In this document: positions 56,274-64,000 of the stretch, in pieces | Position numbering within the stretch: position 1 is the stretch's first letter | How the letters are laid out: the number at the start of each line of letters is the position of its first letter | Assembly (NCBI RefSeq): GCF_001720165.1 | Contig: NZ_MCRI01000004.1 | Location: forward strand, 1-64,000 | Length of the DNA: 64,000 nt | Direction: 5' to 3' | DNA from: Methylophaga muralis | GTDB lineage: Bacteria > Pseudomonadota > Gammaproteobacteria > Nitrosococcales > Methylophagaceae | Notes under the pieces: generated by a model | Database searches by the model: none | What the model was told of the DNA's origin: nothing | What the model saw: the letters and a program-made list of their open reading frames with translations, nothing else | Translations under genes and position numbers: made by a program

Positions 56274-56693
56274 ATGAAAGCAAGAGTAAAGTGGGTCGAA
56301 GATGTTTTATTTGTCGGTGAGTCCGGAACCGGACATACCGTGGTAATGGACGGCCCAGAAGAAGCTGGTGGTCACGGCACCGGCATGCGGCCTATGGAGC
56401 TCATTTTACTAGGTCTGGGTGGTTGTACTTCCTTTGATGTCATCGATATTTTAAAAAAGTCGCGTCAGGATGTAACAGATTGTGTAGTTGAAGTTTCCGC
56501 AGAGCGCAGTGAAGAAGCGCCAAAGGTCTTTACTAAAATTCATGTGCACTACACCGTCACTGGCCGTAATCTTAAAGCTAACTTTGTAGATCGCGCGGTT
56601 AAACTTTCAACCGAAAAATACTGCTCAGCTTCAATCATGCTGGCAAAAACAGCTGAAATAACCCACGACTATGAAGTGATTGAACAAGTCTAA
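56274..56693 (+). CDS. OsmC-family peroxidase-like protein (YhfA type)
   Basis: 139 aa. The two conserved cysteines of the OsmC/Ohr fold are C51 (GLGGCTSFDV) and C117 (STEKYCSAS). Small and single-domain like YhfA. Known members reduce organic hydroperoxides, though YhfA itself is not assigned. AGGA lies before the ATG. It is divergent from crp, a position also held by YhfA beside crp in E. coli, so it may be controlled by the same regulator. Confidence 0.9.
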   Translation: MKARVKWVEDVLFVGESGTGHTVVMDGPEEAGGHGTGMRPMELILLGLGGCTSFDVIDILKKSRQDVTDCVVEVSAERSEEAPKVFTKIHVHYTVTGRNLKANFVDRAVKLSTEKYCSASIMLAKTAEITHDYEVIEQV

Positions 56694-56724
56694 ATACTAC
56701 TTTTCCTAATAACGGAGCATAACC

Positions 56725-57114
56725 ATGCAGCGACCAACACGAACCGGCGGTTTGCGTCATGTAGCATTAACCGTCGAAAATCTTGAAGCCTGCGAACAAT
56801 TTTATGTTGATTTGTTAGGTATGGAAGTCGAATGGCGACCCGATACAGAAAATGTGTATCTTACTTCTGGCAATGACAACCTTGCCTTGCACCGCGGAGA
56901 AAACATTAACAAATCCCCAGTCCAACCTTTGGATCATATTGGTTTTATTATTCCGACCCCTGAACAGGTTGATGAATGGTATGCATTTCTGGATCATCAT
57001 GCAGTACCCATGCGCCAACCGCCCCGCACCCATCGTGATGGGGCCCGCAGCTTTTATTGTTATGATCCGGCTGGCACTGTGGTGCAGATCATCTACCATC
57101 CCCCGATTTCGTAA
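56725..57114 (+). CDS. VOC-superfamily (glyoxalase/dioxygenase fold) protein
   Basis: 129 aa with two beta-alpha-beta-beta-beta units. Metal ligands expected in RHVALTVENLEACEQFY (His near 12) and PLDHIGFIIP (His near 73), plus a Glu-free end DPAGTVVQIIY where Glu is often found; Gln takes its place here, so metal binding is uncertain. Substrate unknown. 31 bp after the OsmC gene. Confidence 0.82.
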   Translation: MQRPTRTGGLRHVALTVENLEACEQFYVDLLGMEVEWRPDTENVYLTSGNDNLALHRGENINKSPVQPLDHIGFIIPTPEQVDEWYAFLDHHAVPMRQPPRTHRDGARSFYCYDPAGTVVQIIYHPPIS

Positions 57115-57126
57115 AAAAGAGTGATT

Positions 57127-57402
57127 ATGAAAACTTATATTTACAAGAGCCGAAAAAAAGAAGAACTGTATCTTTATCTAAGCAAAAAAGATGATTTTTC
57201 AGAAGTACCGCCAAGTCTTTATAGCTCAATGGGCAATGAGCCGTTATTTGTGATGGAACTGGATCTTAGCCCGGATCGAAAACTGGCCCGCGAAGATGTA
57301 AATAAAGTTATTCATAATCTGCAAAGTCAGGGCTTTCATGTGCAAATGCCACCCACTAACGATTTGTTGCTGCATCGTGAGCGAACAGGTCAACTGCATT
57401 AA
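57127..57402 (+). CDS. YcgL-domain protein
   Basis: About 91 aa from the ATG at 57127; a GTG six bases earlier is less suitable. The pattern YKSRKKEELYLYLSKKDDF near the N terminus and PPTNDLLL near the C terminus is the YcgL family of small gammaproteobacterial proteins. Function is unknown. Its end touches the convergent mutS gene (1 bp apart). Confidence 0.88.
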   Translation: MKTYIYKSRKKEELYLYLSKKDDFSEVPPSLYSSMGNEPLFVMELDLSPDRKLAREDVNKVIHNLQSQGFHVQMPPTNDLLLHRERTGQLH

Positions 57403-57403
57403 T

Positions 57404-59953
57404 TCAAATGAGCTTTTTAAGCTCGTAGAGTAATTCCAAAGCGGCTTTAGGCGTTAATTCATCAGGATTGATTTGTTCAATTTTGTTCAGCAGAACTGAA
57501 TTATCCTGTTGAGCAAATAAATCAGGTTGGGGTAGTTGTTCCTGCATATTTGAACCTACAGTTCGTTGTGATTCCAAATTCGCCAATTTATGTTTAGCAG
57601 CTTGAATCACATCATTGGGTAACCCGGCAAGTTGCGCCACCTGCAGTCCATAACTCTGATTGGCCGCACCTGGTTTTAATTGATGCAGAAATACAATCTT
57701 GTCGCCATGCTCAATCGCATCAAGATGCACATTTAAGGCTTTGTCATACAACCCTGGCAACTGGGTCATTTCGAAATAATGTGTGGCAAATAAAGTATAA
57801 GCACCGATATCTCGCACTAGTTTTTCAGCGCAGCTCCAGGCCAGCGCCAACCCGTCAAACGTGCTGGTGCCGCGCCCCACTTCATCCATTAACACCAGGC
57901 TTTGTGCCGTAGCATTATTCAGAATATTGGCCGCCTCATTCATTTCAACCATGAAGGTTGAACGCCCAGACGCCAAGTCATCACTGGCACCAATGCGAGT
58001 AAAAATCTGATCAATTGGGCCGATAACGGCCGATTCTGCGGGAACATAACTTCCCATATACGCCATGATCACAATCAATGCCGTCTGTCGCATATAGGTG
58101 GATTTCCCGCCCATATTCGGTCCAGTAATCACCAGCATCGATTGTTCACTTAACTGTAAGTCATTAGGACAGAAATGAGTTTTCTGCACAGCCTCGACCA
58201 CAGGATGTCGTCCGGCCTGAATCGACAATCCTTTGTCCAATGTTAACTGCGGCGCGACATAATTTAGCGTTTGTGCCCGTTCCGCCAGATTGTTCAACAC
58301 ATCAAGCTCAGCTAATGCAGCTGCACAATGGGTCAGTGCTGCCAGCTCCGGATGAATTAATTTAAACAGCTCTTCATACAAAGATTTTTCCAAGACCAAT
58401 GCTTTTTCACTGGCACTGAGCACCTGATCCTCATGGGTTTTCAGCTCTGCAGTAATATAACGCTCGGCATTTTTCAGTGTTTGTCTGCGTTGATAGTCAG
58501 CCGGTAACTGAATGTTGTGAGCGCGACTGATTTCGATATAAAAACCGTGAACTTTGTTATAGCCAACCTTTAAGGTGTTAACCCCTGTACGCTCTCGTTC
58601 ACGCTGTTCCAGTTCACGTAGAAAGTCGTTGGCATTTAGATGCAGATTACGCAACCGATCCAGTTCCGCATGATAGCCTTCAGCAATCACTCCGCCATCA
58701 CGTATAAGTACCGGCGGCTCTTCCACAATCGCTTCATTTAATAATTCAAGCAATTCCGGAAAGGTACCCAACTCACGATCAATCTGTTTCAACAATCGGG
58801 CTTGAGAGCCTGATAATTCTTGATGCAGACTCGGTAACGCCGTCAGCATTCGACGTAATTGCACAAAGTCTCGAGGTCTGGCACTGCCAAGCGCTACTCG
58901 GGTAACAATGCGTTCAATATCACCTAACGGTTTTAACAGGGTTTGAACAGCAGCAATGACATCTTGTTCAATAAGGTTGCCAATCGCCGTCTGGCGTTGT
59001 TGTAGAATGATTAAATCGCGTTTTGGCTGTAATAACCAACGTCGAAGTAAACGTGTTCCCATCGGCGTAACAGTATTATCAATCACTGACAATAAGGTAT
59101 TTTCACGACCACCCGACAGGTTTTGTTCCAGCTCAAGATTACGTCTGGATTGAGGATCGATACGAATACTGTCGGCTGGTGTTTCAACGGTGATTTTGCG
59201 TAATTGAGGCAGTGCTGTGCGATGTGTCTGCTGAGCGTAATTTAATAAACATCCTGCTGCCATAATTGCTAACGGCAACTCGTCACAGCCATAACCTTTT
59301 AAATCCGTGGTACCAAAATGCTCGCACAAGCGGCGGCGGGCTGCATCAAGCCCAAAATGCCATTCTGGCACGAATTTCAGCTGTTTCTCATAACTATTAA
59401 ATGTACTGCCATGACTGTCATCAATCAGCATTTCTGCTGGTTTCAGTCTGGCTAAATCAGCTAATAAATCATTTAAGGATTGATGCTGACATACCTCAAA
59501 TCGTCCACTGCTGATCTCAGCAACAGCCAGTCCGTAGTGATCCTTTTGCTTTGCAATCGCAACCAGTAGATTTTCCTGCTTACTGTCGAGCAAGGCTTCA
59601 TCGGTTAATGTGCCGGGCGTTAACACCCTCACCACTTTACGATCTACCGGGCCTTTGCTGGTTGCCGGATCACCAATTTGCTCGCAAATAGCAACCGCTA
59701 CTCCGGCTTTAAGTAAACGTGCCAGATAGCCATCTGCAGCATGGTAAGGCACACCCGCCATTGGAATCGGCGCACCATTGCTATTGCCACGAGCTGTTAG
59801 CGTAATGTCCAGCAATTCAGCAGCTTTATGCGCATCATCGAAAAACAACTCATAAAAGTCGCCCATTCGATAAAACAATAACAATTCTGGATGCTCGGCC
59901 TTGATGCGCAGATATTGCTGCATCATTGGCGTATGATTAGGTTTTTCAGTCAT
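57404..59953 (-). CDS. mutS: DNA mismatch repair protein MutS
   Basis: 849 aa, full length. Mismatch-recognition F-x-E motif is F33-Y-E35 in [12 protein letters not shown]. The ATPase has Walker [10 protein letters not shown] near residues 609-617, Walker [12 protein letters not shown] near 688 and the [16 protein letters not shown] segment near 758. A C-terminal region follows for tetramer and clamp contact. It recognises mispairs and recruits MutL. It is divergent from pncC. Confidence 0.97.
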   Translation of the reverse strand: MTEKPNHTPMMQQYLRIKAEHPELLLFYRMGDFYELFFDDAHKAAELLDITLTARGNSNGAPIPMAGVPYHAADGYLARLLKAGVAVAICEQIGDPATSKGPVDRKVVRVLTPGTLTDEALLDSKQENLLVAIAKQKDHYGLAVAEISSGRFEVCQHQSLNDLLADLARLKPAEMLIDDSHGSTFNSYEKQLKFVPEWHFGLDAARRRLCEHFGTTDLKGYGCDELPLAIMAAGCLLNYAQQTHRTALPQLRKITVETPADSIRIDPQSRRNLELEQNLSGGRENTLLSVIDNTVTPMGTRLLRRWLLQPKRDLIILQQRQTAIGNLIEQDVIAAVQTLLKPLGDIERIVTRVALGSARPRDFVQLRRMLTALPSLHQELSGSQARLLKQIDRELGTFPELLELLNEAIVEEPPVLIRDGGVIAEGYHAELDRLRNLHLNANDFLRELEQRERERTGVNTLKVGYNKVHGFYIEISRAHNIQLPADYQRRQTLKNAERYITAELKTHEDQVLSASEKALVLEKSLYEELFKLIHPELAALTHCAAALAELDVLNNLAERAQTLNYVAPQLTLDKGLSIQAGRHPVVEAVQKTHFCPNDLQLSEQSMLVITGPNMGGKSTYMRQTALIVIMAYMGSYVPAESAVIGPIDQIFTRIGASDDLASGRSTFMVEMNEAANILNNATAQSLVLMDEVGRGTSTFDGLALAWSCAEKLVRDIGAYTLFATHYFEMTQLPGLYDKALNVHLDAIEHGDKIVFLHQLKPGAANQSYGLQVAQLAGLPNDVIQAAKHKLANLESQRTVGSNMQEQLPQPDLFAQQDNSVLLNKIEQINPDELTPKAALELLYELKKLI

Positions 59954-59969
59954 TTTTATAGTTTAGCGT

Positions 59970-60482
59970 ATGCAAGATTATTCTGACGCAACACTTTATC
60001 AGCTTACCCTGCAACTGGCACAAGCGCTTCAATCAAAAGGCTTGCGATTAGTTACAGCCGAATCCTGCACTGGAGGCTGGCTGGCAAAATGTTGCACAGA
60101 TTTGCCTGGCAGCTCCACCTGGTTTGAAGGCGGCATCGTCAGTTACAGCAATCAAATCAAACAACAGCATCTGGATGTCAAACTCAGCACCCTGGAGCAA
60201 TTTGGCGCTGTCAGCGAACAAACGGTGATAGAAATGGCAACCGGCGCAGTCAATAATTTCGACGCAGATATTGCTGTTGCGATAAGTGGCATTGCAGGTC
60301 CGGATGGTGGTTCAGCAGAAAAGCCAGTCGGAACAGTTTGTTTTGCCTGGGCTGATAAACAAAGTGCCTTTTGTAATACATTTCTTCTGCGTGGCAATCG
60401 CGAATTCATTCGCCGCCAAGCGGTATTTATCGCACTTGACGGTTTAGTTAAAAAGTTAGCTTCCACCGAATATTACGCCTGA
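59970..60482 (+). CDS. pncC: Nicotinamide-nucleotide amidase (CinA C-terminal family)
   Basis: 170 aa. The CinA C-terminal domain alone, with LVTAESCTGGWLAK near residues 22-35 carrying the catalytic Ser, GIVSYSNQIK near 52 and AISGIAGPDGGS near 98-109. It deamidates NMN to nicotinic acid mononucleotide in the pyridine nucleotide cycle. The short form without the N-terminal half is the usual PncC version. It precedes recA, as in many proteobacteria. Confidence 0.93.
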   Translation: MQDYSDATLYQLTLQLAQALQSKGLRLVTAESCTGGWLAKCCTDLPGSSTWFEGGIVSYSNQIKQQHLDVKLSTLEQFGAVSEQTVIEMATGAVNNFDADIAVAISGIAGPDGGSAEKPVGTVCFAWADKQSAFCNTFLLRGNREFIRRQAVFIALDGLVKKLASTEYYA

Positions 60483-60602
60483 CCTCCACTACAAAATTAT
60501 TATCCTCAAAATGCTTGCTTGAAACACGAATAGACGCTGGTGAGACATGGCTATCTGTGTGATAATCCATAGTTCTTTGATATCAGCTAAAGGGCACACC
60601 AA
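60483..60602 (+). promoter_or_regulatory. recA upstream region, no canonical LexA box
   Basis: A GATAAT -10-like hexamer is at 60561-60566. Only a left half-site CTGT (60555-60558) with a degenerate right half (CCAT) recalls the gammaproteobacterial SOS box CTGT-N8-ACAG. No full palindrome was found in the 120 bases. Confidence 0.3.
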
Positions 60603-61643
60603 ATGGATGAAAACAAGAAGAAAGCGCTTGGCGCAGCCTTAGGTCAAATCGAAAAACAATTTGGCAAAGGTGCGGTCATGCGTTTGGGCGATGGAACTGC
60701 CCACCGTGATATCGATGCGGTATCAACGGGCTCTATTGGACTTGACGTTGCATTGGGTATTGGTGGTTTACCACGTGGTCGTGTAGTTGAAATCTACGGT
60801 CCTGAGTCATCAGGTAAAACCACGTTGACCTTGCACGTTATTGCAGAAATGCAAAAGCTGGGTGGCACTGCCGCGTTTGTTGACGCTGAACATGCCCTTG
60901 ACCCGCTTTATGCTGAAAAATTAGGTGTTAACATTGACGATTTGCTGGTCTCACAACCTGATACCGGTGAACAAGCGCTGGAAATCACCGATATGTTGGT
61001 ACGTTCAGGTGCCGTGGATATCGTGGTAGTTGACTCAGTCGCCGCTTTGACCCCTAAAGCTGAAATCGAAGGCGATATGGGTGACAGCCATATGGGCTTG
61101 CAAGCACGCCTTATGTCACAAGCTTTGCGTAAACTGACCGCCAATATCAAACGTTCCAACACGTTGGTTATATTTATCAATCAAATTCGTATGAAGATCG
61201 GCGTCATGTTTGGTAACCCCGAAACCACAACTGGTGGTAATGCACTGAAATTCTATGCTTCTGTTCGTCTGGATATCCGCCGAATTGGCGCTATCAAGAA
61301 AGGCGATGAAATCCTTGGTAACGAAACCCGCGTAAAAGTGGTGAAAAACAAGGTCGCGCCACCATTCAAACAAGTTGAATTCGACATTCTTTACGGTGAA
61401 GGTATTTCCCGTGAAGGTGAGCTGATCGATCTGGGTGTCAATGAAAACATCGTTGAAAAATCTGGCGCATGGTACAGCTATGATGGTAACCGCATTGGCC
61501 AAGGTAAAGATAACGTGCGGATTTATCTGAAAGAACATCCACAAATGGCTAAGGAAATCGAAGCCAAAATCCGTGCGGTGATGTTGCCAAAGAACATCAA
61601 GGTCAGTGCTGAAACCCCAGTGGATGATGAAATCGACGCGTGA
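60603..61643 (+). CDS. recA: Recombinase RecA
   Basis: 346 aa. Walker A GPESSGKT at residues 66-73; later the Walker B strand [10 protein letters not shown] and the DNA-binding L1/L2 loop area ([18 protein letters not shown], about 157-174) and [10 protein letters not shown] near 193. The acidic tail ends in DDEIDA. It is the strand-exchange and SOS coprotease protein. recX starts in its last codons. Confidence 0.98.
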   Translation: MDENKKKALGAALGQIEKQFGKGAVMRLGDGTAHRDIDAVSTGSIGLDVALGIGGLPRGRVVEIYGPESSGKTTLTLHVIAEMQKLGGTAAFVDAEHALDPLYAEKLGVNIDDLLVSQPDTGEQALEITDMLVRSGAVDIVVVDSVAALTPKAEIEGDMGDSHMGLQARLMSQALRKLTANIKRSNTLVIFINQIRMKIGVMFGNPETTTGGNALKFYASVRLDIRRIGAIKKGDEILGNETRVKVVKNKVAPPFKQVEFDILYGEGISREGELIDLGVNENIVEKSGAWYSYDGNRIGQGKDNVRIYLKEHPQMAKEIEAKIRAVMLPKNIKVSAETPVDDEIDA

Positions 61644-62074
61644 AGTCCCGCTCTGCAACCGAACAAGCAGTTGGCTATTTAGCCAGACGAGAACATAGTG
61701 CTGTTGAATTACAGCAAAAACTTCAACAAGCTGGTCATGAAACGGATAAAATTCATGCCGCTTTAGAAAAGCTGCAACAAAGTGGCTTACAAAATGATGA
61801 ACGTTTTGCCGAAGCGTTTATTCGTTCTCGCGCTCTCCGGGGATATGGAGAGTTGCGAATCAGACAAGAAATGAAACAAAAAGGCGTGGCGGATGAGCTT
61901 ATTAATTCCACCATGCAACAGGCAGAAACTGATTGGTTTGCGCTTGCTATCGAAGTACGATGCAAGCGTTTTGGCGAGCAGAGCCCCGATGATTTTAAAG
62001 ACCGTGCCAAGCAGATGCGGTTTTTACAATATCGGGGCTTTACTCATGAACAAATAACGGAAAGTTTGAACTGA
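61640..62074 (+). CDS. recX: Regulatory protein RecX
   Basis: 144 aa, rich in helices, with a GTG start overlapping the recA stop (GTGA). RecX binds the RecA filament groove and limits its activity. The pattern [16 protein letters not shown] near residue 13 and [17 protein letters not shown] near 71-87 is standard. Coupling to recA by overlap keeps its level low. Confidence 0.95.
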   Translation: MKSRSATEQAVGYLARREHSAVELQQKLQQAGHETDKIHAALEKLQQSGLQNDERFAEAFIRSRALRGYGELRIRQEMKQKGVADELINSTMQQAETDWFALAIEVRCKRFGEQSPDDFKDRAKQMRFLQYRGFTHEQITESLN

Positions 62075-62078
62075 ACTA

Positions 62079-64000
62079 ATGAAAACGAGCGCTGATATAC
62101 GCAAATTGTTTCTGGACTTCTTCGCTGACAAAGGTCACGAGGTGGTTTCCAGCAGTCCATTAATACCGGCCAATGATCCGACATTATTATTTACGAATGC
62201 TGGAATGGTTCAGTTCAAAGAAGTGTTCCTGGGTCAGGAAACGCGAAAATACACTCGTGCAACAACAACTCAACGTTGTGTGCGCGCTGGTGGCAAACAT
62301 AACGATCTGGAAAATGTTGGCTACACCGCTCGTCACCATACGTTCTTTGAAATGCTGGGTAACTTCAGTTTCGGTGATTATTTCAAACGCGAAGCGATTC
62401 AATATGCCTGGGAATTTCTGACCGAAACCCTGCAACTGCCTGCCGAAAAATTATGGATCACCGTATTCGAAGAAGACGATGAAGCCGCTGATATCTGGTT
62501 AAAAGAAATCGGCGTTGATGCTACTCGCTTCTCTCGCATCGGGGCTAAAGACAACTTCTGGTCAATGGGTGATACCGGTCCATGTGGTCCCTGCTCTGAA
62601 ATATTTTTTGATCACGGCCCAGATGTAGCTGGCGGTCCGCCGGGCACACCAGAAGAAGATGGTGATCGATATATCGAGATCTGGAATCTGGTGTTCATGC
62701 AGTTTAATCGCTCTGCCGACGGCACACTGACACCACTACCAAAACCATCAGTAGATACCGGCATGGGTCTGGAACGTCTGGCCGCCGTATTACAACACCA
62801 ACACAATAACTACGATATCGATCTGTTCCAGAATCTGATTAAATCGATTCAGCAATTATCCGGAACTACCGATTCCAGCAATACATCACTTCGAGTTATT
62901 GCCGATCATATCCGCTCATGTGCATTTATGGTGACCGATGGTGTGCAACCTTCCAATGAAGGCCGCGGTTATGTATTGCGCCGCATTATTCGTCGTGCCA
63001 TTCGCCATGGACATAAACTGGGTTTAAAAGAAGCTTTCTTCTACAAACTCGTTGCACCTTTGGTTGAGGAAATGGGCGAAGCCTTTCCGGAGCTTGCCAA
63101 AGCTCAGGCGATTGTCGAACAAGCACTTAAAATTGAAGAAGAACGCTTTGCCGATACGTTGGATAACGGCCTAAAAATTCTGGATCACGCTATTGATGAA
63201 ATGGCTGACAAAGAAATTCCTGGCGAAACCATTTTCCTGTTGTACGACACTTATGGTTTTCCAATTGATCTCACCGCTGATATCGCCCGTGAACGCGGAT
63301 TAACGATTGATGTTGCTGGCTTTGAACGTCATATGGAAGCCCAACGCACTCGTGCCCGTAGCGCCAGCCAATTCGGTGGAGGTTTGTCAGAAACACTGGT
63401 GATTGATGGTGAAACTGTTTTCTGTGGTTACGATCATGTGCGCCATGATGCCGTGATCACTGCCCTGCTGGTTGATGGCGAAAATGTCGACAAACTCCAC
63501 GCTGGTCAGCAAGGCATTATCGTTCTGGATCACACACCGTTTTATGCTGAATCCGGTGGTCAGATCGGTGATCAAGGTGAAATCAATACAGCGGGTGCTC
63601 ATTTCATCGTCAAAGACACTCGTAAACAAGGTAAAGCGTTCACCCATATCGGTGAATGTAAAAACGGTACCTTTGAAGTAGGCCAACCCGTTATAGCGCA
63701 TGTTGATGAACATAATCGTCAGGCAACCGCGCAAAATCATTCTGCCACTCACTTGTTACATGCCGCATTACGCACGGTACTTGGTGAACATGTCACCCAA
63801 AAAGGCTCATTGGTTGATTCACAACGCCTGCGTTTTGACTTTTCGCATTTTGAACCGGTTTCTGCTGAACAATTACGTGAAATAGAACGTTTAGTTAATC
63901 AACAAATCCGTGTTAACTATACCGTTGAAACACGTTTGATGCCGATTGAAAAAGCCCGTAAAAGCGGTGCGATGGCGCTTTTCGGTGAAAAATATGATGA
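62079..64000 (+). CDS. alaS: Alanyl-tRNA synthetase, N-terminal part (cut by window end)
   Basis: The ATG at 62079 opens a frame that runs without stop to the window end (640 codons of about 870 expected). Class II synthetase N-terminal domain: [18 protein letters not shown] near residues 30-47, [15 protein letters not shown] near 167 and [14 protein letters not shown] near 228. The editing domain begins with the zinc-binding HSATH (H554, H558). The frame was verified by reading the codons. It attaches Ala to tRNA-Ala and corrects Ser or Gly mischarging. It follows recX as in E. coli and relatives. Confidence 0.98.
   Translation, partial: MKTSADIRKLFLDFFADKGHEVVSSSPLIPANDPTLLFTNAGMVQFKEVFLGQETRKYTRATTTQRCVRAGGKHNDLENVGYTARHHTFFEMLGNFSFGDYFKREAIQYAWEFLTETLQLPAEKLWITVFEEDDEAADIWLKEIGVDATRFSRIGAKDNFWSMGDTGPCGPCSEIFFDHGPDVAGGPPGTPEEDGDRYIEIWNLVFMQFNRSADGTLTPLPKPSVDTGMGLERLAAVLQHQHNNYDIDLFQNLIKSIQQLSGTTDSSNTSLRVIADHIRSCAFMVTDGVQPSNEGRGYVLRRIIRRAIRHGHKLGLKEAFFYKLVAPLVEEMGEAFPELAKAQAIVEQALKIEEERFADTLDNGLKILDHAIDEMADKEIPGETIFLLYDTYGFPIDLTADIARERGLTIDVAGFERHMEAQRTRARSASQFGGGLSETLVIDGETVFCGYDHVRHDAVITALLVDGENVDKLHAGQQGIIVLDHTPFYAESGGQIGDQGEINTAGAHFIVKDTRKQGKAFTHIGECKNGTFEVGQPVIAHVDEHNRQATAQNHSATHLLHAALRTVLGEHVTQKGSLVDSQRLRFDFSHFEPVSAEQLREIERLVNQQIRVNYTVETRLMPIEKARKSGAMALFGEKYD

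Noticed and set aside
61116-61658. 180-codon minus-strand frame opposite recA
   Set aside because: Shadow of recA codon bias; no family features.

Overview
The window looks like chromosome of a marine gammaproteobacterial methylotroph, most likely Methylophaga or a close relative. The gene orders mutS-pncC-recA-recX-alaS, cmoA-cmoB-tsaB, trpEGDC next to a Vfr-like crp, and cysB-cysAWT are gammaproteobacterial. A pqqA precursor gene and a formylmethanofuran dehydrogenase subunit A homologue point to PQQ-dependent methanol oxidation and C1 metabolism. No rRNA, tRNA, CRISPR array, prophage or insertion sequence was seen. Genus assignment is inference.

Layout. 1-9.5 kb: signalling and envelope genes (chemoreceptor, DUF3080 lipoprotein, GAF-GGDEF cyclase, acyltransferase, cold-shock protein, MscS channel), an orphan pqqA with its own terminator, a TetR regulator and small membrane proteins. 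10-24.7 kb: a large zinc-starvation locus. 24.7-29 kb: a PAS-GGDEF-EAL protein with a CZB-like tail, a tandem ribbon-helix-helix regulator, a bacterial voltage-gated cation channel and a lipocalin. 29-39.4 kb: a sulfur-acquisition locus (cysB, cysAWT with a small coupled leader ORF, 1-Cys peroxiredoxin, hydrolase, Mop protein, sulfate-binding protein, OprP-type porin, SLC13 permease). 39.4-50.5 kb: ZIP transporter, tRNA modification genes (cmoB, cmoA, tsaB), YceI and cytochrome b561, YgiQ radical SAM, L,D-transpeptidase and others. 50.6-57.4 kb: rpe, a broken gph, trpEGDC, crp, OsmC, VOC and YcgL proteins. 57.4-64 kb: mutS, pncC, recA, recX and the start of alaS, cut by the window end.

The zinc locus has three transcription units, each preceded by a Zur-box-like palindrome of the TGTTATA-N-TATAACA type. 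Unit 1 (24612 to 20917, minus) is merC-like, a dksA2-like gene lacking the zinc finger, a CobW GTPase, DUF1826, a His-rich periplasmic DUF2796 protein and a Fur-family regulator (Zur). Unit 2 (20798 to 12650, minus) is an ABC ATPase, a TonB receptor, two ABC-2 permeases, a second CobW GTPase and, last, an FhcA/FwdA-type amidohydrolase. Unit 3 is divergent: an ATPase-FtsX pair (minus) and a DUF3299 secreted protein (plus).

The most unusual observation is that a dizinc enzyme of methanofuran-linked formyl transfer, with a CobW metallochaperone overlapping its 5' end, is wired into a zinc-starvation operon. This suggests a zinc-sparing or zinc-prioritising backup for the C1 pathway. A second clear observation is a gph relic between rpe and trpE that keeps recognisable N- and C-terminal coding remnants but has lost its middle.
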